Assembly: GCA_036500145.1 (NCBI GenBank)
Contig: DASYCO010000052.1
Coordinates: 1-50,581, forward strand
Source of the DNA: CAMAVH01 sp036500145
Lineage (GTDB): Bacteria; Pseudomonadota; Alphaproteobacteria; SMXQ01
Direction: 5' to 3'
Length of the DNA stretch: 50,581 nucleotides
Shown: piece by piece, positions 9,428 to 17,485 of the stretch
Position numbering within the stretch: position 1 is the stretch's first letter
How the letters are laid out: every line of letters starts with the position of its first letter
The notes under the pieces: model-generated
Database searches by the model: none
Told to the model about the DNA's origin: nothing
What the model saw: the letters and a program-made list of their open reading frames with translations, nothing else
Translations under genes and position numbers: made by a program

Positions 9428-10641
9428 TCGTCCGCCCGAAGGACGATGTAGAAGAGCGCGACGATATCGAGCGGAAACCGCATGCGCGGATCGGCGTTCG
9501 TCACGATGAACGGCGCGGCATAGGCGACGACGAGGAGAAGGATCATCCCCTCCAGATAGGCGCGCGTCCGGAGAAAGCGCCAGAGCGCCAGGCAAAGCGC
9601 CGCGAACGTCGTCGCCATGAGGGTCGACTGGACGACCACCTCGGCGATGTTGTTCGCGTTCAGAAGCCGCGGCGAGAAGAAGACCGCGGCCTTCACCGCC
9701 ATCAGCTTCACGATGCAGGCCGGGCAGCTCAGCGCATATTGCCTAGCTTGCGCGAAGTACGTCTCCTGCGGGACCTGAAAGGCGTCCGTGACCGTGATGC
9801 CGAGCGCCTTCATCGCCGGCACGATGGAATACTCGCCGTTCTGCTGGGCCCATAGAAACTCCGCGGAGAACGGATTGTTGCCTGCGAAGATGTTGTAGCC
9901 GCCGTTCGTCGGCGTGTACCAGCCGCAGCCCGTGGACGCCATGCTGTAAGCCGCATAGGCGGCCGCGACCAGCGCCAGGCCGACAAGGCCGAGCACGCAG
10001 CGGCGCGCCAGGCCCTCATCGGAACGCCATCCGATCCAGAGGGCGGCCGGAAGGATCAGCGAAACCATGTTAGCCCGCACATGCGTGCCGACGCCGATGC
10101 AGAGCGCGACGGCCACAACGGTGGCGAAGCGCGGCTTCGTGAACATGGCCCATAAGAAGGTGACGACCAGCGCCGTGGCCGGCAAGGCCTCCGTCGTGCG
10201 CGACACGTCGAGGATCGTATAGGGATAGGCGATCAGGGCCAGCAGCAGCAGCGATGCCGCCGCCCGATCCCATGTCAGGGCGAACGGCAGCCGCAGGACC
10301 GGCGCGGCGACGGGATGGACATGCCCGCGGATTGCGGCGAAAAGCGCGAGCGCCGCGCCCAGCACGCCCGCCAGGGCGACCATGTTCGCCGTCTTGACCC
10401 CCGCCGCATCGCCCAACGCCGCAACGAAGGGCGACAGGTAGGCCCCATATCCGATCGGCATGCGGTAGACCGCCTTGCAGTCGATGGCGCCGCTCCAGAC
10501 CGAGCGCGCGTCGATCATGTAGGACTCGAGCTCCATGAAGTAGGGAACGACGAGCTGCACCAGTCCCATCAGCAGAAGAGAAGCCGCAAGGGCCGCGACG
10601 GCATATCTGGCCGAGAAAAAACGCGAAGATGATCCAACCAT
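9385..10641 (-). CDS. Polytopic membrane protein, possible GT-C glycosyltransferase
   Basis: A 418-residue protein with about nine to ten membrane segments starting MVGSSSRFFSARYAVAAL. The first periplasmic loop contains ESYMIDARSVWSGAIDCKAV, with acidic residues (Glu, Asp) in the position used by GT-C enzymes, and a second loop holds GWYTPTNGGYNIFAGNNPF, seen in GT39-like proteins. No exact family can be named. It is the first gene after the DprE2-like gene, 83 bases downstream, and overlaps the next membrane protein gene. The position suggests periplasmic transfer of a polyprenyl-phosphate sugar. Confidence 0.65.
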   Translation of the reverse strand: MVGSSSRFFSARYAVAALAASLLLMGLVQLVVPYFMELESYMIDARSVWSGAIDCKAVYRMPIGYGAYLSPFVAALGDAAGVKTANMVALAGVLGAALALFAAIRGHVHPVAAPVLRLPFALTWDRAAASLLLLALIAYPYTILDVSRTTEALPATALVVTFLWAMFTKPRFATVVAVALCIGVGTHVRANMVSLILPAALWIGWRSDEGLARRCVLGLVGLALVAAAYAAYSMASTGCGWYTPTNGGYNIFAGNNPFSAEFLWAQQNGEYSIVPAMKALGITVTDAFQVPQETYFAQARQYALSCPACIVKLMAVKAAVFFSPRLLNANNIAEVVVQSTLMATTFAALCLALWRFLRTRAYLEGMILLLVVAYAAPFIVTNADPRMRFPLDIVALFYIVLRADEWLRRRFSQGAPRP

Positions 10642-10681
10642 GCCTTAACGCCGCGAAAAATCATTCATGACGAGCGCCTTC

Positions 10682-10710
10682 ACCCTATAAGCACCACCGG
10701 AAGCTGACAA
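10682..10710 (-). promoter_or_regulatory. Candidate internal sigma-70 promoter before the GT-C genes
   Basis: On the minus strand TTGTCA (10710-10705) and TAGGGT (10687-10682) are separated by 17 bases, within the 83-base gap between the DprE2-like gene and the first GT-C-like gene. It would give the downstream part of the operon extra transcription. The -10 matches only the key T, A and final T, so this is weak. Confidence 0.28.
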
Positions 10711-10724
10711 GATTGACGGCCTTT

Positions 10725-11465
10725 TCAGATCGACATCCGCTTAAAGAACCGCTCGGGAATCAGGCGGATGCACAGCATGATCCAGCGCCAGACCGGCTTG
10801 ACGTAGATCACGTCGCGGCGCTTTTCCTGAGCGCGGAAAATGGCCTGCGCGACCGCTTGCGGTTCGGCAGTGAGCGCCGGCGGCAGATCCATGTCCGCCG
10901 TCATGCGCGTGCGCACGAAACCGGGCTTGACCGTCATGACATGCACGCCGGTCGCCGCGAGCCGGCCACGCAAGCCGGATAGGAACGCAGTGAAGCCTGC
11001 TTTGGCCGCGCCGTAACTGTAGTTGCTGGCGCGACCGCGGTCGCCGGCGACGGAGCTGATGCCGATGATCGTTCCGGCGCCGCGCGCCGCCATACGCTCT
11101 CCGACGAGAGCGAGCAGGTGGGCGGGGCCATTCAGGTTGGTGCGCATGACCCGGTCGGCCAGATCGGCGTCCGCGCTGCACGCCGCCTGGTCGGCCATCA
11201 GGCCCACGGCACAGACCACCGTGTCGGGAAAAGCCTCGAGCTCGTTCAGCAGGCCGGCGTGCGACGCATGATCGAGCACGTCGAGGGAATGGCACGAAAC
11301 GGCCGTTGCGGTGCGGACGCGCAGGTCGGCGGCATCGCGCTCGAGCGCCGCCATGTCGCGGCCGGCGAGATGCAGGCGATAGCCCGCCGCGCCGTAATGT
11401 CGGGCGATGGCACGGGCCATGCCGGAGGTGGCGCCCAGGATCAGCAGGCTGCGGGGAGCGTTCAT
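10725..11465 (-). CDS. dprE2: DprE2-like decaprenylphosphoryl-2-keto-ribose reductase (SDR family)
   Basis: A 246-residue short-chain dehydrogenase. The nucleotide-binding motif is LILGATSGMARAIA, and the catalytic residues are Ser137 or Ser138 and Y151-GAA-K155 in ASNYSYGAAKAGF. The C-terminus (IMLCIRLIPERFFKRMSI) closely resembles that of mycobacterial DprE2 as I remember it. DprE2 reduces the 2-keto intermediate made by DprE1 to give polyprenylphosphoryl-D-arabinose. The start overlaps the stop of the DprE1-like gene as TAATG, which fits their obligate partnership; the longer reading to 11621 is a shadow. A generic SDR is the alternative, but the neighbour makes the assignment strong. Confidence 0.85.
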   Translation of the reverse strand: MNAPRSLLILGATSGMARAIARHYGAAGYRLHLAGRDMAALERDAADLRVRTATAVSCHSLDVLDHASHAGLLNELEAFPDTVVCAVGLMADQAACSADADLADRVMRTNLNGPAHLLALVGERMAARGAGTIIGISSVAGDRGRASNYSYGAAKAGFTAFLSGLRGRLAATGVHVMTVKPGFVRTRMTADMDLPPALTAEPQAVAQAIFRAQEKRRDVIYVKPVWRWIMLCIRLIPERFFKRMSI

Positions 11466-12790
11466 TAGATTTCGAGCCGTTGCGAAAGGTGGGATTGAAA
11501 CTTGCCGCCAGCGCCGAGCGCGGCGCGGGCGGCGCGAAAGGCCGCCAATTCCGGATAGCCGCTGCGCAGGGCCTCGGGGGCTGCGCGCGAATCCTTGGCC
11601 AGGTAGATGCGTCCGCCGCACTCGGCGACGATCCTATCCAGTTCGTCCATCAGGGCGAGCGTGGCGCGCGACATCGGGAAATCAAGGGCGAGCGTATAGC
11701 CTTCCATGGGAAAGGAGAGCATTCCGCGGCCCGGCCCCAGCAACTTCAGCACGGACAGGAAGCTGCTGCGGCCGGCGGCGGCGACCTTCTCCAAGATCCG
11801 CCGCAATCCGTCGCGGCTGCGGTCCAGCGGCAGGACGCATTGATGCTGGCAGAACCCGCGGCGGCCGTAGATGCGGTTCCATTCCAGGATCGCATCGAGC
11901 GGAAAGAAGAACTTGTCGAGGCCAATGGTCGCCTGACCGGCCGTGCGCCGGCCGTTGGCGTAAAGCAGCGCATTGAACGCCCGCATCGACAAGCCGTTGA
12001 GCCACCAGGCTGGAAAGTCGAACGGCACGCGGCGGCGCCGGGCGGCGGGGAGCTTCCGCGCCTGGCCCGCCAGCGACGGCGGCAGCTGGTCGGCCCGCAT
12101 GTGCTCGCCTAGATAGAGCAGGCCCCGGCCGAGCGCCGGCCCCGTCGCGAACGAATCGATCCAGGCGACCGCGTAGGTCGCCCCGCGCGAGGCTTCGAAG
12201 GCGTCCATGAGCGCATCCAGGTTCTGCGCCACGACGGTCTCCTGCCTGATCCAGCTCGTCTCGATGGGCGACAGCCGGAAGCGCGCCGACAGGATGATGC
12301 CGGTCAGGCCCATGCCGCCGAGAGTGGCCTCGAACGCCTGCGCATGGGACACGCGCGAGCAGTGGATCACCGTGCCGTCGGCCACGAGCAGTTCGAGGCT
12401 CTCGACGAAGTTGCCGAAGGATCCCGCCAGGTGGTGGTTCTTGCCGTGGACGTCGGCAGCGATCATGCCGCCGACGGTGACGAACTTCGTGCCCGGCACG
12501 ACGGGCACGAACCAGCCGCGCGGCACGAGGACGGCGACGAGGTCCGCCAGCAGCACGCCGGCCTCGCATTCGATCACGCCGGCCTCGGCGTCGAAGGCGA
12601 GGATATGGTCGAGCGGCAAGCTGTTTGCGACCGGGCCGGCAGCGAGTGCGGCGTCGCCGTAGGAACGGCCGTTGCCGCGTGCGATCAGGCTGTCGTTCTC
12701 GCGCACCAGCTGAGCCGCCGTGGCGGCGTCCGTCATGCCGCGCAGGGTGGCCTCCACCGCCGGGTACCTGCCCCACCCCGCCAGCCTCAT
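11465..12790 (-). CDS. dprE1: DprE1-like decaprenylphosphoryl-beta-D-ribose 2-oxidase
   Basis: A 441-residue FAD-dependent oxidase of the vanillyl-alcohol-oxidase type. The FAD-binding region holds GNGRSYGDAAL (39-49), PVVPGTKFVTVGGMIAADVH and GSFGNFVESLELL. The C-terminal region has YLAKDSR with Lys399, which aligns with the catalytic Lys418 of the mycobacterial enzyme. The position 31 residues before it, the spacing of the benzothiazinone-target Cys387, is Ala368. The enzyme oxidises the 2-hydroxyl of polyprenylphosphoryl-ribose for DprE2 to reduce. The start at 12790 overlaps the GtrA gene stop as ATGA; the reading to 13483 only shadows upstream genes. In mycobacteria it works at the cell envelope. 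Confidence 0.9.
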   Translation of the reverse strand: MRLAGWGRYPAVEATLRGMTDAATAAQLVRENDSLIARGNGRSYGDAALAAGPVANSLPLDHILAFDAEAGVIECEAGVLLADLVAVLVPRGWFVPVVPGTKFVTVGGMIAADVHGKNHHLAGSFGNFVESLELLVADGTVIHCSRVSHAQAFEATLGGMGLTGIILSARFRLSPIETSWIRQETVVAQNLDALMDAFEASRGATYAVAWIDSFATGPALGRGLLYLGEHMRADQLPPSLAGQARKLPAARRRRVPFDFPAWWLNGLSMRAFNALLYANGRRTAGQATIGLDKFFFPLDAILEWNRIYGRRGFCQHQCVLPLDRSRDGLRRILEKVAAAGRSSFLSVLKLLGPGRGMLSFPMEGYTLALDFPMSRATLALMDELDRIVAECGGRIYLAKDSRAAPEALRSGYPELAAFRAARAALGAGGKFQSHLSQRLEI

Positions 12791-13203
12791 GATGCGCTGC
12801 CGCGGAAGACGAAGCGGCCGTCGAGATGGAACTTCAGCAGGTAGCCGAGGATCAGCCCGCAGCCGCCCGCAGCGAGCCGGACATGCGTGTCTCCGCTGAA
12901 GCTGGCGGCCAGCAGTTCCGCGCCCCAGAACACGCCCGTCGTCAGCACGCCGGTCGCGGTGTAGAGCGAGAATTTCCGCGCATGGCCGCGCGCGCCGCCG
13001 CCAGCGTCGTCGAAGATCCAGACGGCATCGAGCGCGTACTTGATGACCAAGCCGACGCCGGTGCCGACCGCCAGGGCCGCGAAGACCGCGCCGGGGCCGC
13101 CGTAAAGCCAGAAGCAGAGATATTGGCTCGCCAGGTTCGCCGCTGCCGCGACGGCGGCGAAGGCCCCGTAACGCAAGGCGAGGCCCAGGGTGGCACGGGT
13201 CAT
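12787..13203 (-). CDS. GtrA-family four-helix membrane protein (Rv3789-like position)
   Basis: A 138-residue protein with four predicted membrane helices; it contains GVGLVIKYALDAVWIFDD and ends LKFHLDGRFVFRGSAS, both typical of the GtrA family. GtrA proteins are linked to movement or anchoring of polyprenyl-phosphate sugars. In mycobacteria a GtrA-like protein (Rv3789) sits directly upstream of dprE1 and has been proposed as a lipid-arabinose flippase or an anchor for arabinosyltransferase; the same order is seen here. ATGA overlaps on both sides couple it to the UbiA fusion and DprE1 genes. It was missed as a separate long ORF because a longer reading frame runs through it. Confidence 0.85.
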   Translation of the reverse strand: MTRATLGLALRYGAFAAVAAAANLASQYLCFWLYGGPGAVFAALAVGTGVGLVIKYALDAVWIFDDAGGGARGHARKFSLYTATGVLTTGVFWGAELLAASFSGDTHVRLAAGGCGLILGYLLKFHLDGRFVFRGSAS

Positions 13204-14636
13204 GACGCCGCCAGGGCGACGGCGACGACTCCGAGGCCGGCCACGATGCTCGCCTTGTCGCGGAAGGCGAAGAGGATCGGGTCGTCGGGCATATGCCCGC
13301 GCCGCGCCAGGATGAAGACCCGTCCGAGCCAATAGGCCAGCAAGAAGCAGGCGCCCCACAGCAGCTGCGGCCTCTCGTAGAGCGCCGCCGCCGTCGGCGT
13401 GTTGATGTAGAGCGCCAGCACGAGGACGGAACAGAAGCCCGCCGCGACCGCCAGGGCCCCGACGATGTCGGCGTCGCCGGCATGATAGCCGCGGTCGGAG
13501 ACGCGCTCGGCCGAGCGGTCCGCGTGACGCGCCAGCTCGTTGCAGCGCTTCACGATGGCCAGGGACAGGAAGAAGAACATCGAGAAGGCGAGCAGCCATT
13601 CCGAGACGACGGTGGCCGTGGCGACGGCTCCGACGCCGATGCGGAACGTGTAGAGGAAGGCTAGCGCGAAGACGTCGAGCATGAGCTTGCGCTTCAGCAC
13701 GAACGAATAGGTCAGCGACACGACGTAATAGCCGGCGACCATCGCGGCCACCTGCCAGGAAAGAGCGGCCGCGACGAGCAGGCCGGCCAGCAGCGGCACG
13801 ACGGCCATCGCCATGCCCCAGGTCGGCGACAGCGCGCCGCTGGCGAAGGGCCGCGCCCTTTTGCGCGGATGGCGGCGGTCGCCGGTCAGGTCTGCGAGGT
13901 CGTTGATGACGTAGCCGCTCGAGGCGCAGAAGCTCATGGCGACGAAGGCGACGAGGGACGCCGCGAAGCCGGCCAGGTCGAAATGCTGGGCGGCGAGTAG
14001 CGGCAGGAACACCAGCAGGTTCTTGATCCATTGGTGCGGCCGCAGCGCGCGCACGACGGCCGACAGGCTGCCGGCGCGCCGTTCGCTGACGACCTCGACG
14101 TCCGGGTTGCCCCGCCGCGCCTGGACAGCGACGCGTTCCGGCACGTCCGCCAGCAGCGCCTTGTGAGCGACGGCCCACACCGGCAGATCCGCACGGCCGT
14201 TGCCGATGTAGTCGAAGCCGCGATGGCCGAAGGCCTCCACGAGCTTGTCAGCCTTGGCCTTGCCGGCGAGGTTCGTCTTGCCATCGGACGCGAAAATGCC
14301 GTCGAAAAACCCGAGGCGCGCCGCCAGCCCCTCGATCCAGCTGCGGTCCGACGCCGAAGCGACGTAAAGCTTGCGGCCACGCGCCTTTTCACGCTCCAGG
14401 AACTCGACGACGTCGTCGTTCAGGGGAACGACGTCGAGGGCGATCTCGCTCTTCGTGGCGATGGCCTGCTTGAGCGCCGCCTTGCCGCGCATGAGCTGCC
14501 ACGGCCAGCTCAGCACGCTCAAGGGCGCGCTGAAGAGGGCCGAGAGCGCGCCTTCGCCGAGCAGATCCGTTCTGAGCAGCGTGCCGTCGACGTCGACGAC
14601 GAGGGGCAACTCGGAAGAAGGCACTGGAGATTCCAT
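13200..14636 (-). CDS. HAD phosphatase-UbiA prenyltransferase fusion (decaprenyl-phosphate phosphoribosyltransferase type)
   Basis: A 478-residue two-domain protein. Residues 1 to about 185 are a HAD-family phosphatase with DVDGT (Asp15, Asp17) and YIGNGRADLPVW. Residues about 190-478 are a polytopic UbiA prenyltransferase, starting ALRPHQWIKNLLVFLPLLAA and with the Mg-diphosphate motif NDLADLTGD (245-253) followed by RHPRKRARPFASG. This UbiA subtype matches mycobacterial Rv3806c, which joins phosphoribose from PRPP to decaprenyl phosphate; the HAD domain would remove the 5-phosphate. The start at 14636 follows a GGGA-rich site and begins the HAD fold; the reading to 14702 adds nothing conserved. 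Ubiquinone UbiA is unlikely because of the fusion and neighbours. Confidence 0.88.
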   Translation of the reverse strand: MESPVPSSELPLVVDVDGTLLRTDLLGEGALSALFSAPLSVLSWPWQLMRGKAALKQAIATKSEIALDVVPLNDDVVEFLEREKARGRKLYVASASDRSWIEGLAARLGFFDGIFASDGKTNLAGKAKADKLVEAFGHRGFDYIGNGRADLPVWAVAHKALLADVPERVAVQARRGNPDVEVVSERRAGSLSAVVRALRPHQWIKNLLVFLPLLAAQHFDLAGFAASLVAFVAMSFCASSGYVINDLADLTGDRRHPRKRARPFASGALSPTWGMAMAVVPLLAGLLVAAALSWQVAAMVAGYYVVSLTYSFVLKRKLMLDVFALAFLYTFRIGVGAVATATVVSEWLLAFSMFFFLSLAIVKRCNELARHADRSAERVSDRGYHAGDADIVGALAVAAGFCSVLVLALYINTPTAAALYERPQLLWGACFLLAYWLGRVFILARRGHMPDDPILFAFRDKASIVAGLGVVAVALAAS

Positions 14637-14703
14637 GGAACATTTCCCAGACGATGGATGGTAGCCACAAATTCCGGTGAACAGCAGCACACCGGCACGC
14701 AAG

Positions 14704-15936
14704 TCAGTTTTGAGGGATCGGAAGCCGCCCTTCGTGCGCCCTGATGTCCTGCACTAGCGAGAGAAGGCTCTTGAAAGGAAACGCCGCGACGCGTTGCTCG
14801 TCCATGAGGCCTTCGCCCGACGCCATGTTAAGGCCGATCAGCACGATGGCCAGGACGCGCAGCCTCGGACCGAGCATCGAGGCTTCGCCCTGCGGCAAGC
14901 AATGCCGGCCGGCGGCGACCATCGTCAAGAACGACGTGACGACTGTCAGGGCATACCAGCGGTAGATGTCCCAGCCGAAGACCTGCAAAAGCAGCGGCGA
15001 CAGGCTGGCGGCGAGAGCGGCCGTGGTGGCGACGCGCCGTCGCCAGCCGCCATAATGCCGCCGCAGCGCGCCAAGGCTTGCCCACAGGAAAAGCGCGCAG
15101 GTCGGCAGCATGGTGACGCCGGCGACAAGATGATCGCGCCACCAATGGCCCTCCCGCATGATGCCCGCCATGATCCGCAGGTTATCGGTGGCGGAGCGGC
15201 CTAGGACCTCGAAGAAATCCGCGCGCAGCGGGAAATCGGTCCGCGCCGCGATCTCGCCCTGCAGGAGCGCGAGCTCCGCTGGCGACAGCGAGCGGTCGAA
15301 CGCGACGAACAGCACGCAGAGCCCGACGGCCAGCACCAGGCCGCCAAGCATCAGGAGCGCGGCCGACGGGCGCTCCTCGTCCAAGGCCGGCAGCAGCGCC
15401 GGCAGCAGGGTCACCGGAAAGAACAGGAACAAGTAGGATTCGTGCACGCAGACGCCGATGACGGCGGCCAGCAGGACCGCGAGCCGCGCCAAGCCCGCGT
15501 GGGGGACGAGCAGCGCCAGGAGCGCGAGGCACAAGAGGACGATGTCGAGGTAGCCGGCGAGGTGCGCCAGGTAGGTCAGGCCGAAGCTGGAGGCGAAAAG
15601 CGCCACGAGCGAGCCGTTGTCCCACGCGCGAAAGGCGCCGCTCGTGCGCACGTACTGCGCCAGCAGCCCGAGCGTCGCCGCCAGAAGGATCCAGGAGAGG
15701 TAGCCGAAGTCCGTGTAGCGCTCGATATGCAGGCCGAGCAGGGACAGGACTTCGCCGAACAGGCCGCGCTTGACGAAACCCAGCCCGTAGTCGAGCTGCG
15801 CCTGCGTCGCCGCCCAAAGGTTCGGCGTCCGCCAGCCCTTCAGCGTCGCGGCAAGGCCGAGGATCGCCGCGGCGGCGATCCATGCAGAGCGCTCGTGTGC
15901 GGCCGCATCCTTTGCCGTCGGCTCGCCTGGCATCAT
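14704..15936 (-). CDS. Unknown polytopic membrane protein of the polysaccharide operon
   Basis: A 410-residue protein with about ten membrane segments. After the first segment it has AATQAQLDYGLGFVKRGLFG, a segment I recall from uncharacterised proteins of polysaccharide loci, and later HESYLFLFFPVTLLPALLP and VFGWDIYRWYALTVVTSFL. No family can be named with confidence; a GT-C-like transferase or a second polymerase are options. It begins MM with an ATGA overlap to the flippase gene and ends 67 bases before the HAD-UbiA fusion, so it is in the same operon between flippase and lipid-arabinose genes. Confidence 0.75.
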   Translation of the reverse strand: MMPGEPTAKDAAAHERSAWIAAAAILGLAATLKGWRTPNLWAATQAQLDYGLGFVKRGLFGEVLSLLGLHIERYTDFGYLSWILLAATLGLLAQYVRTSGAFRAWDNGSLVALFASSFGLTYLAHLAGYLDIVLLCLALLALLVPHAGLARLAVLLAAVIGVCVHESYLFLFFPVTLLPALLPALDEERPSAALLMLGGLVLAVGLCVLFVAFDRSLSPAELALLQGEIAARTDFPLRADFFEVLGRSATDNLRIMAGIMREGHWWRDHLVAGVTMLPTCALFLWASLGALRRHYGGWRRRVATTAALAASLSPLLLQVFGWDIYRWYALTVVTSFLTMVAAGRHCLPQGEASMLGPRLRVLAIVLIGLNMASGEGLMDEQRVAAFPFKSLLSLVQDIRAHEGRLPIPQN

Positions 15937-17264
15937 CGCGCCGGCCTCGGGCTGCGGACTAGAAGCTGGCGCAGCTCCTTCATGGTATCGACGACGAGCG
16001 CCACGTCAGCACGACGCGGCAGCAGAAGGACGGCGGCGGGGACGCCCAGAATCCGCCGCGCCCTGATCGTCATGAAGACCAGCGCGCCGCCTTGCGAAAT
16101 GATGCTTGCGACGGCAGCGCCCATCAGCCCATAGGCCGGCACCAGCGCCACCAGGCTCGCTGCCGAAAGCGCCAGCGTCGCCGTTTCGGCCTGGCCGACG
16201 AGCCAGCCGCGGTCACAGGCCTTGAGTCCGGCGCCCATCATCGCCTTCAGGCTGATCGGGACGGCGCTGATGAGCAGCACCCAGGCCACCGGCGTCGCCG
16301 CGGCGAACGCCGGGCCGAAAAAGAGCGGCAGCAGCCAAGGCATCAGCACCGCCAGCATCGCCGCGGTCGGCACGGTCACCAGGACGGTGGCGCGCGCATA
16401 GCGGCCGAAGATATGCGCCTTGCCAGCCTCGTCCGCCGCGCCGGCGATCTTTGGGAAGGAAACGGTGGCCAGCGTGGTCGCCAGCACCAAAGGCAGACGC
16501 GACAGGGTCATGGCGATGACGAACAGTCCGAGATCCGCCGCCGGCAGCATGACCGAGATGATCATCTGGTCGAGCCGCTCGGCGACGATCGCGGCGGTCG
16601 CGCCGAAATGCACGCTGATCCCGTAGCGGGTGAGCGCGCGCCAGGCCGGCGGCTCCGCCGTCGCGGCAGGCGCGGCGCCGCTCCGCCAGTCGACGCGCCG
16701 ATGCAAGGCGACGGCGAGCGCGATCATCGCGACGTTGGAAAGCAGCGACGCCAGCGCGAAGCCATGCACGTCGCCCATACCGGTGAAATAGAACAGCAGG
16801 ATGAACAGCACGTAGAAGACCTGCACCGACGTGCGCAGCAGGTTCCATTCCGTGAAGCGCAGGCGGCCCTGGAACAGGCCGACGACGAACAGGCCGAAGA
16901 AATTGAGCGGAATGAACGCCAGATAGAGAAAGGCGGCGGCGCGCACGTCGCCGGGCTGGCCGGCGAACACCAAGTTGACGACTGCCGCGCCAACCGGCAG
17001 CAGGATCAGCGACAGGACGGCGCCGAGCAGAAGGCTGCTGCGCAGAATTTCGCCCGCGCCGTGCCTGCGGCGCGCCGCGTGATAGGCGACCGCCTCGTGC
17101 AAGCCGAAGATCCCGACGGCAGCGATCACGGAAGGCCACAGGATCACCGCCGCCAGCTCGCCGCGGCCATCCGGCTGGAGGAAACGCGCGAGCAGCACGC
17201 CGCTCGCGATGTTCGAGACCTGGATGAGAGCCGTGGCGGTCAAGGAGGAGACGACGTCGCGCAT
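15933..17264 (-). CDS. Wzx-like polysaccharide flippase (MOP superfamily)
   Basis: A 443-residue protein with about twelve membrane segments. The N-terminus SLTATALIQVSNIASGVLLARFL and GRGELAAVILWPSVI is typical of oligosaccharide flippases and MATE-like exporters, and HFGATAAIVAERLDQMIISV appears mid-protein. It would move the lipid-linked repeat unit across the cytoplasmic membrane for the Wzy-like polymerase at 4304-5662. A GTG at 17279 is possible, but the ATG at 17264 has a GAGGGAAGG ribosome site just upstream. It is the first gene of the long minus-strand operon. Confidence 0.88.
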   Translation of the reverse strand: MRDVVSSLTATALIQVSNIASGVLLARFLQPDGRGELAAVILWPSVIAAVGIFGLHEAVAYHAARRRHGAGEILRSSLLLGAVLSLILLPVGAAVVNLVFAGQPGDVRAAAFLYLAFIPLNFFGLFVVGLFQGRLRFTEWNLLRTSVQVFYVLFILLFYFTGMGDVHGFALASLLSNVAMIALAVALHRRVDWRSGAAPAATAEPPAWRALTRYGISVHFGATAAIVAERLDQMIISVMLPAADLGLFVIAMTLSRLPLVLATTLATVSFPKIAGAADEAGKAHIFGRYARATVLVTVPTAAMLAVLMPWLLPLFFGPAFAAATPVAWVLLISAVPISLKAMMGAGLKACDRGWLVGQAETATLALSAASLVALVPAYGLMGAAVASIISQGGALVFMTIRARRILGVPAAVLLLPRRADVALVVDTMKELRQLLVRSPRPAR

Positions 17265-17485
17265 GCGGCCTTCCCTCACCGCGCCTGGACGGCGGACAAG
17301 GCTGCGACGCCGCGCGGGGCGCGGCCGTGACGCTGGAATGCGGGAGTCAAGCGCGAACCCCGCTGTCCCGTCGTCGGGGCATAAGGCCTATCGCATTGTT
17401 CTGCATCGTTTTTTCCCCCCACGGGATGGCAGACTAACACCGATCCCGCACGCGAATAAAGGACGGACGGCGGCACCGCGCGCCG
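17265..17485. other. Intergenic gap upstream of the long minus-strand operon
   Basis: About 220 bases between the phosphatase stop and the flippase start. It must hold any separate promoter for the flippase operon. I see the purine run and tiny ORF described above, and a weak TTTATT ... TTAGTC pair, but no convincing promoter or terminator. Confidence 0.5.
17347..17406 (-). CDS. Possible 19-residue leader peptide before the flippase operon
   Basis: An ATG at 17406 opens a 19-codon ORF ending TGA at 17347. Directly upstream lies a run of six G and six A (17420-17409), an unusually purine-rich ribosome site about 8 bases before the ATG. The peptide (MQNNAIGLMPRRRDSGVRA) matches no family I know. 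It sits 83 bases before the flippase start. It could be a leader peptide, a tiny protein or chance. Confidence 0.2.
   Translation of the reverse strand: MQNNAIGLMPRRRDSGVRA

Noticed and set aside
13200..14636. UbiA of ubiquinone biosynthesis
   Set aside because: The HAD fusion, the RPHQWIKN start and the DprE1/DprE2 neighbours point to the phosphoribosyltransferase subtype.
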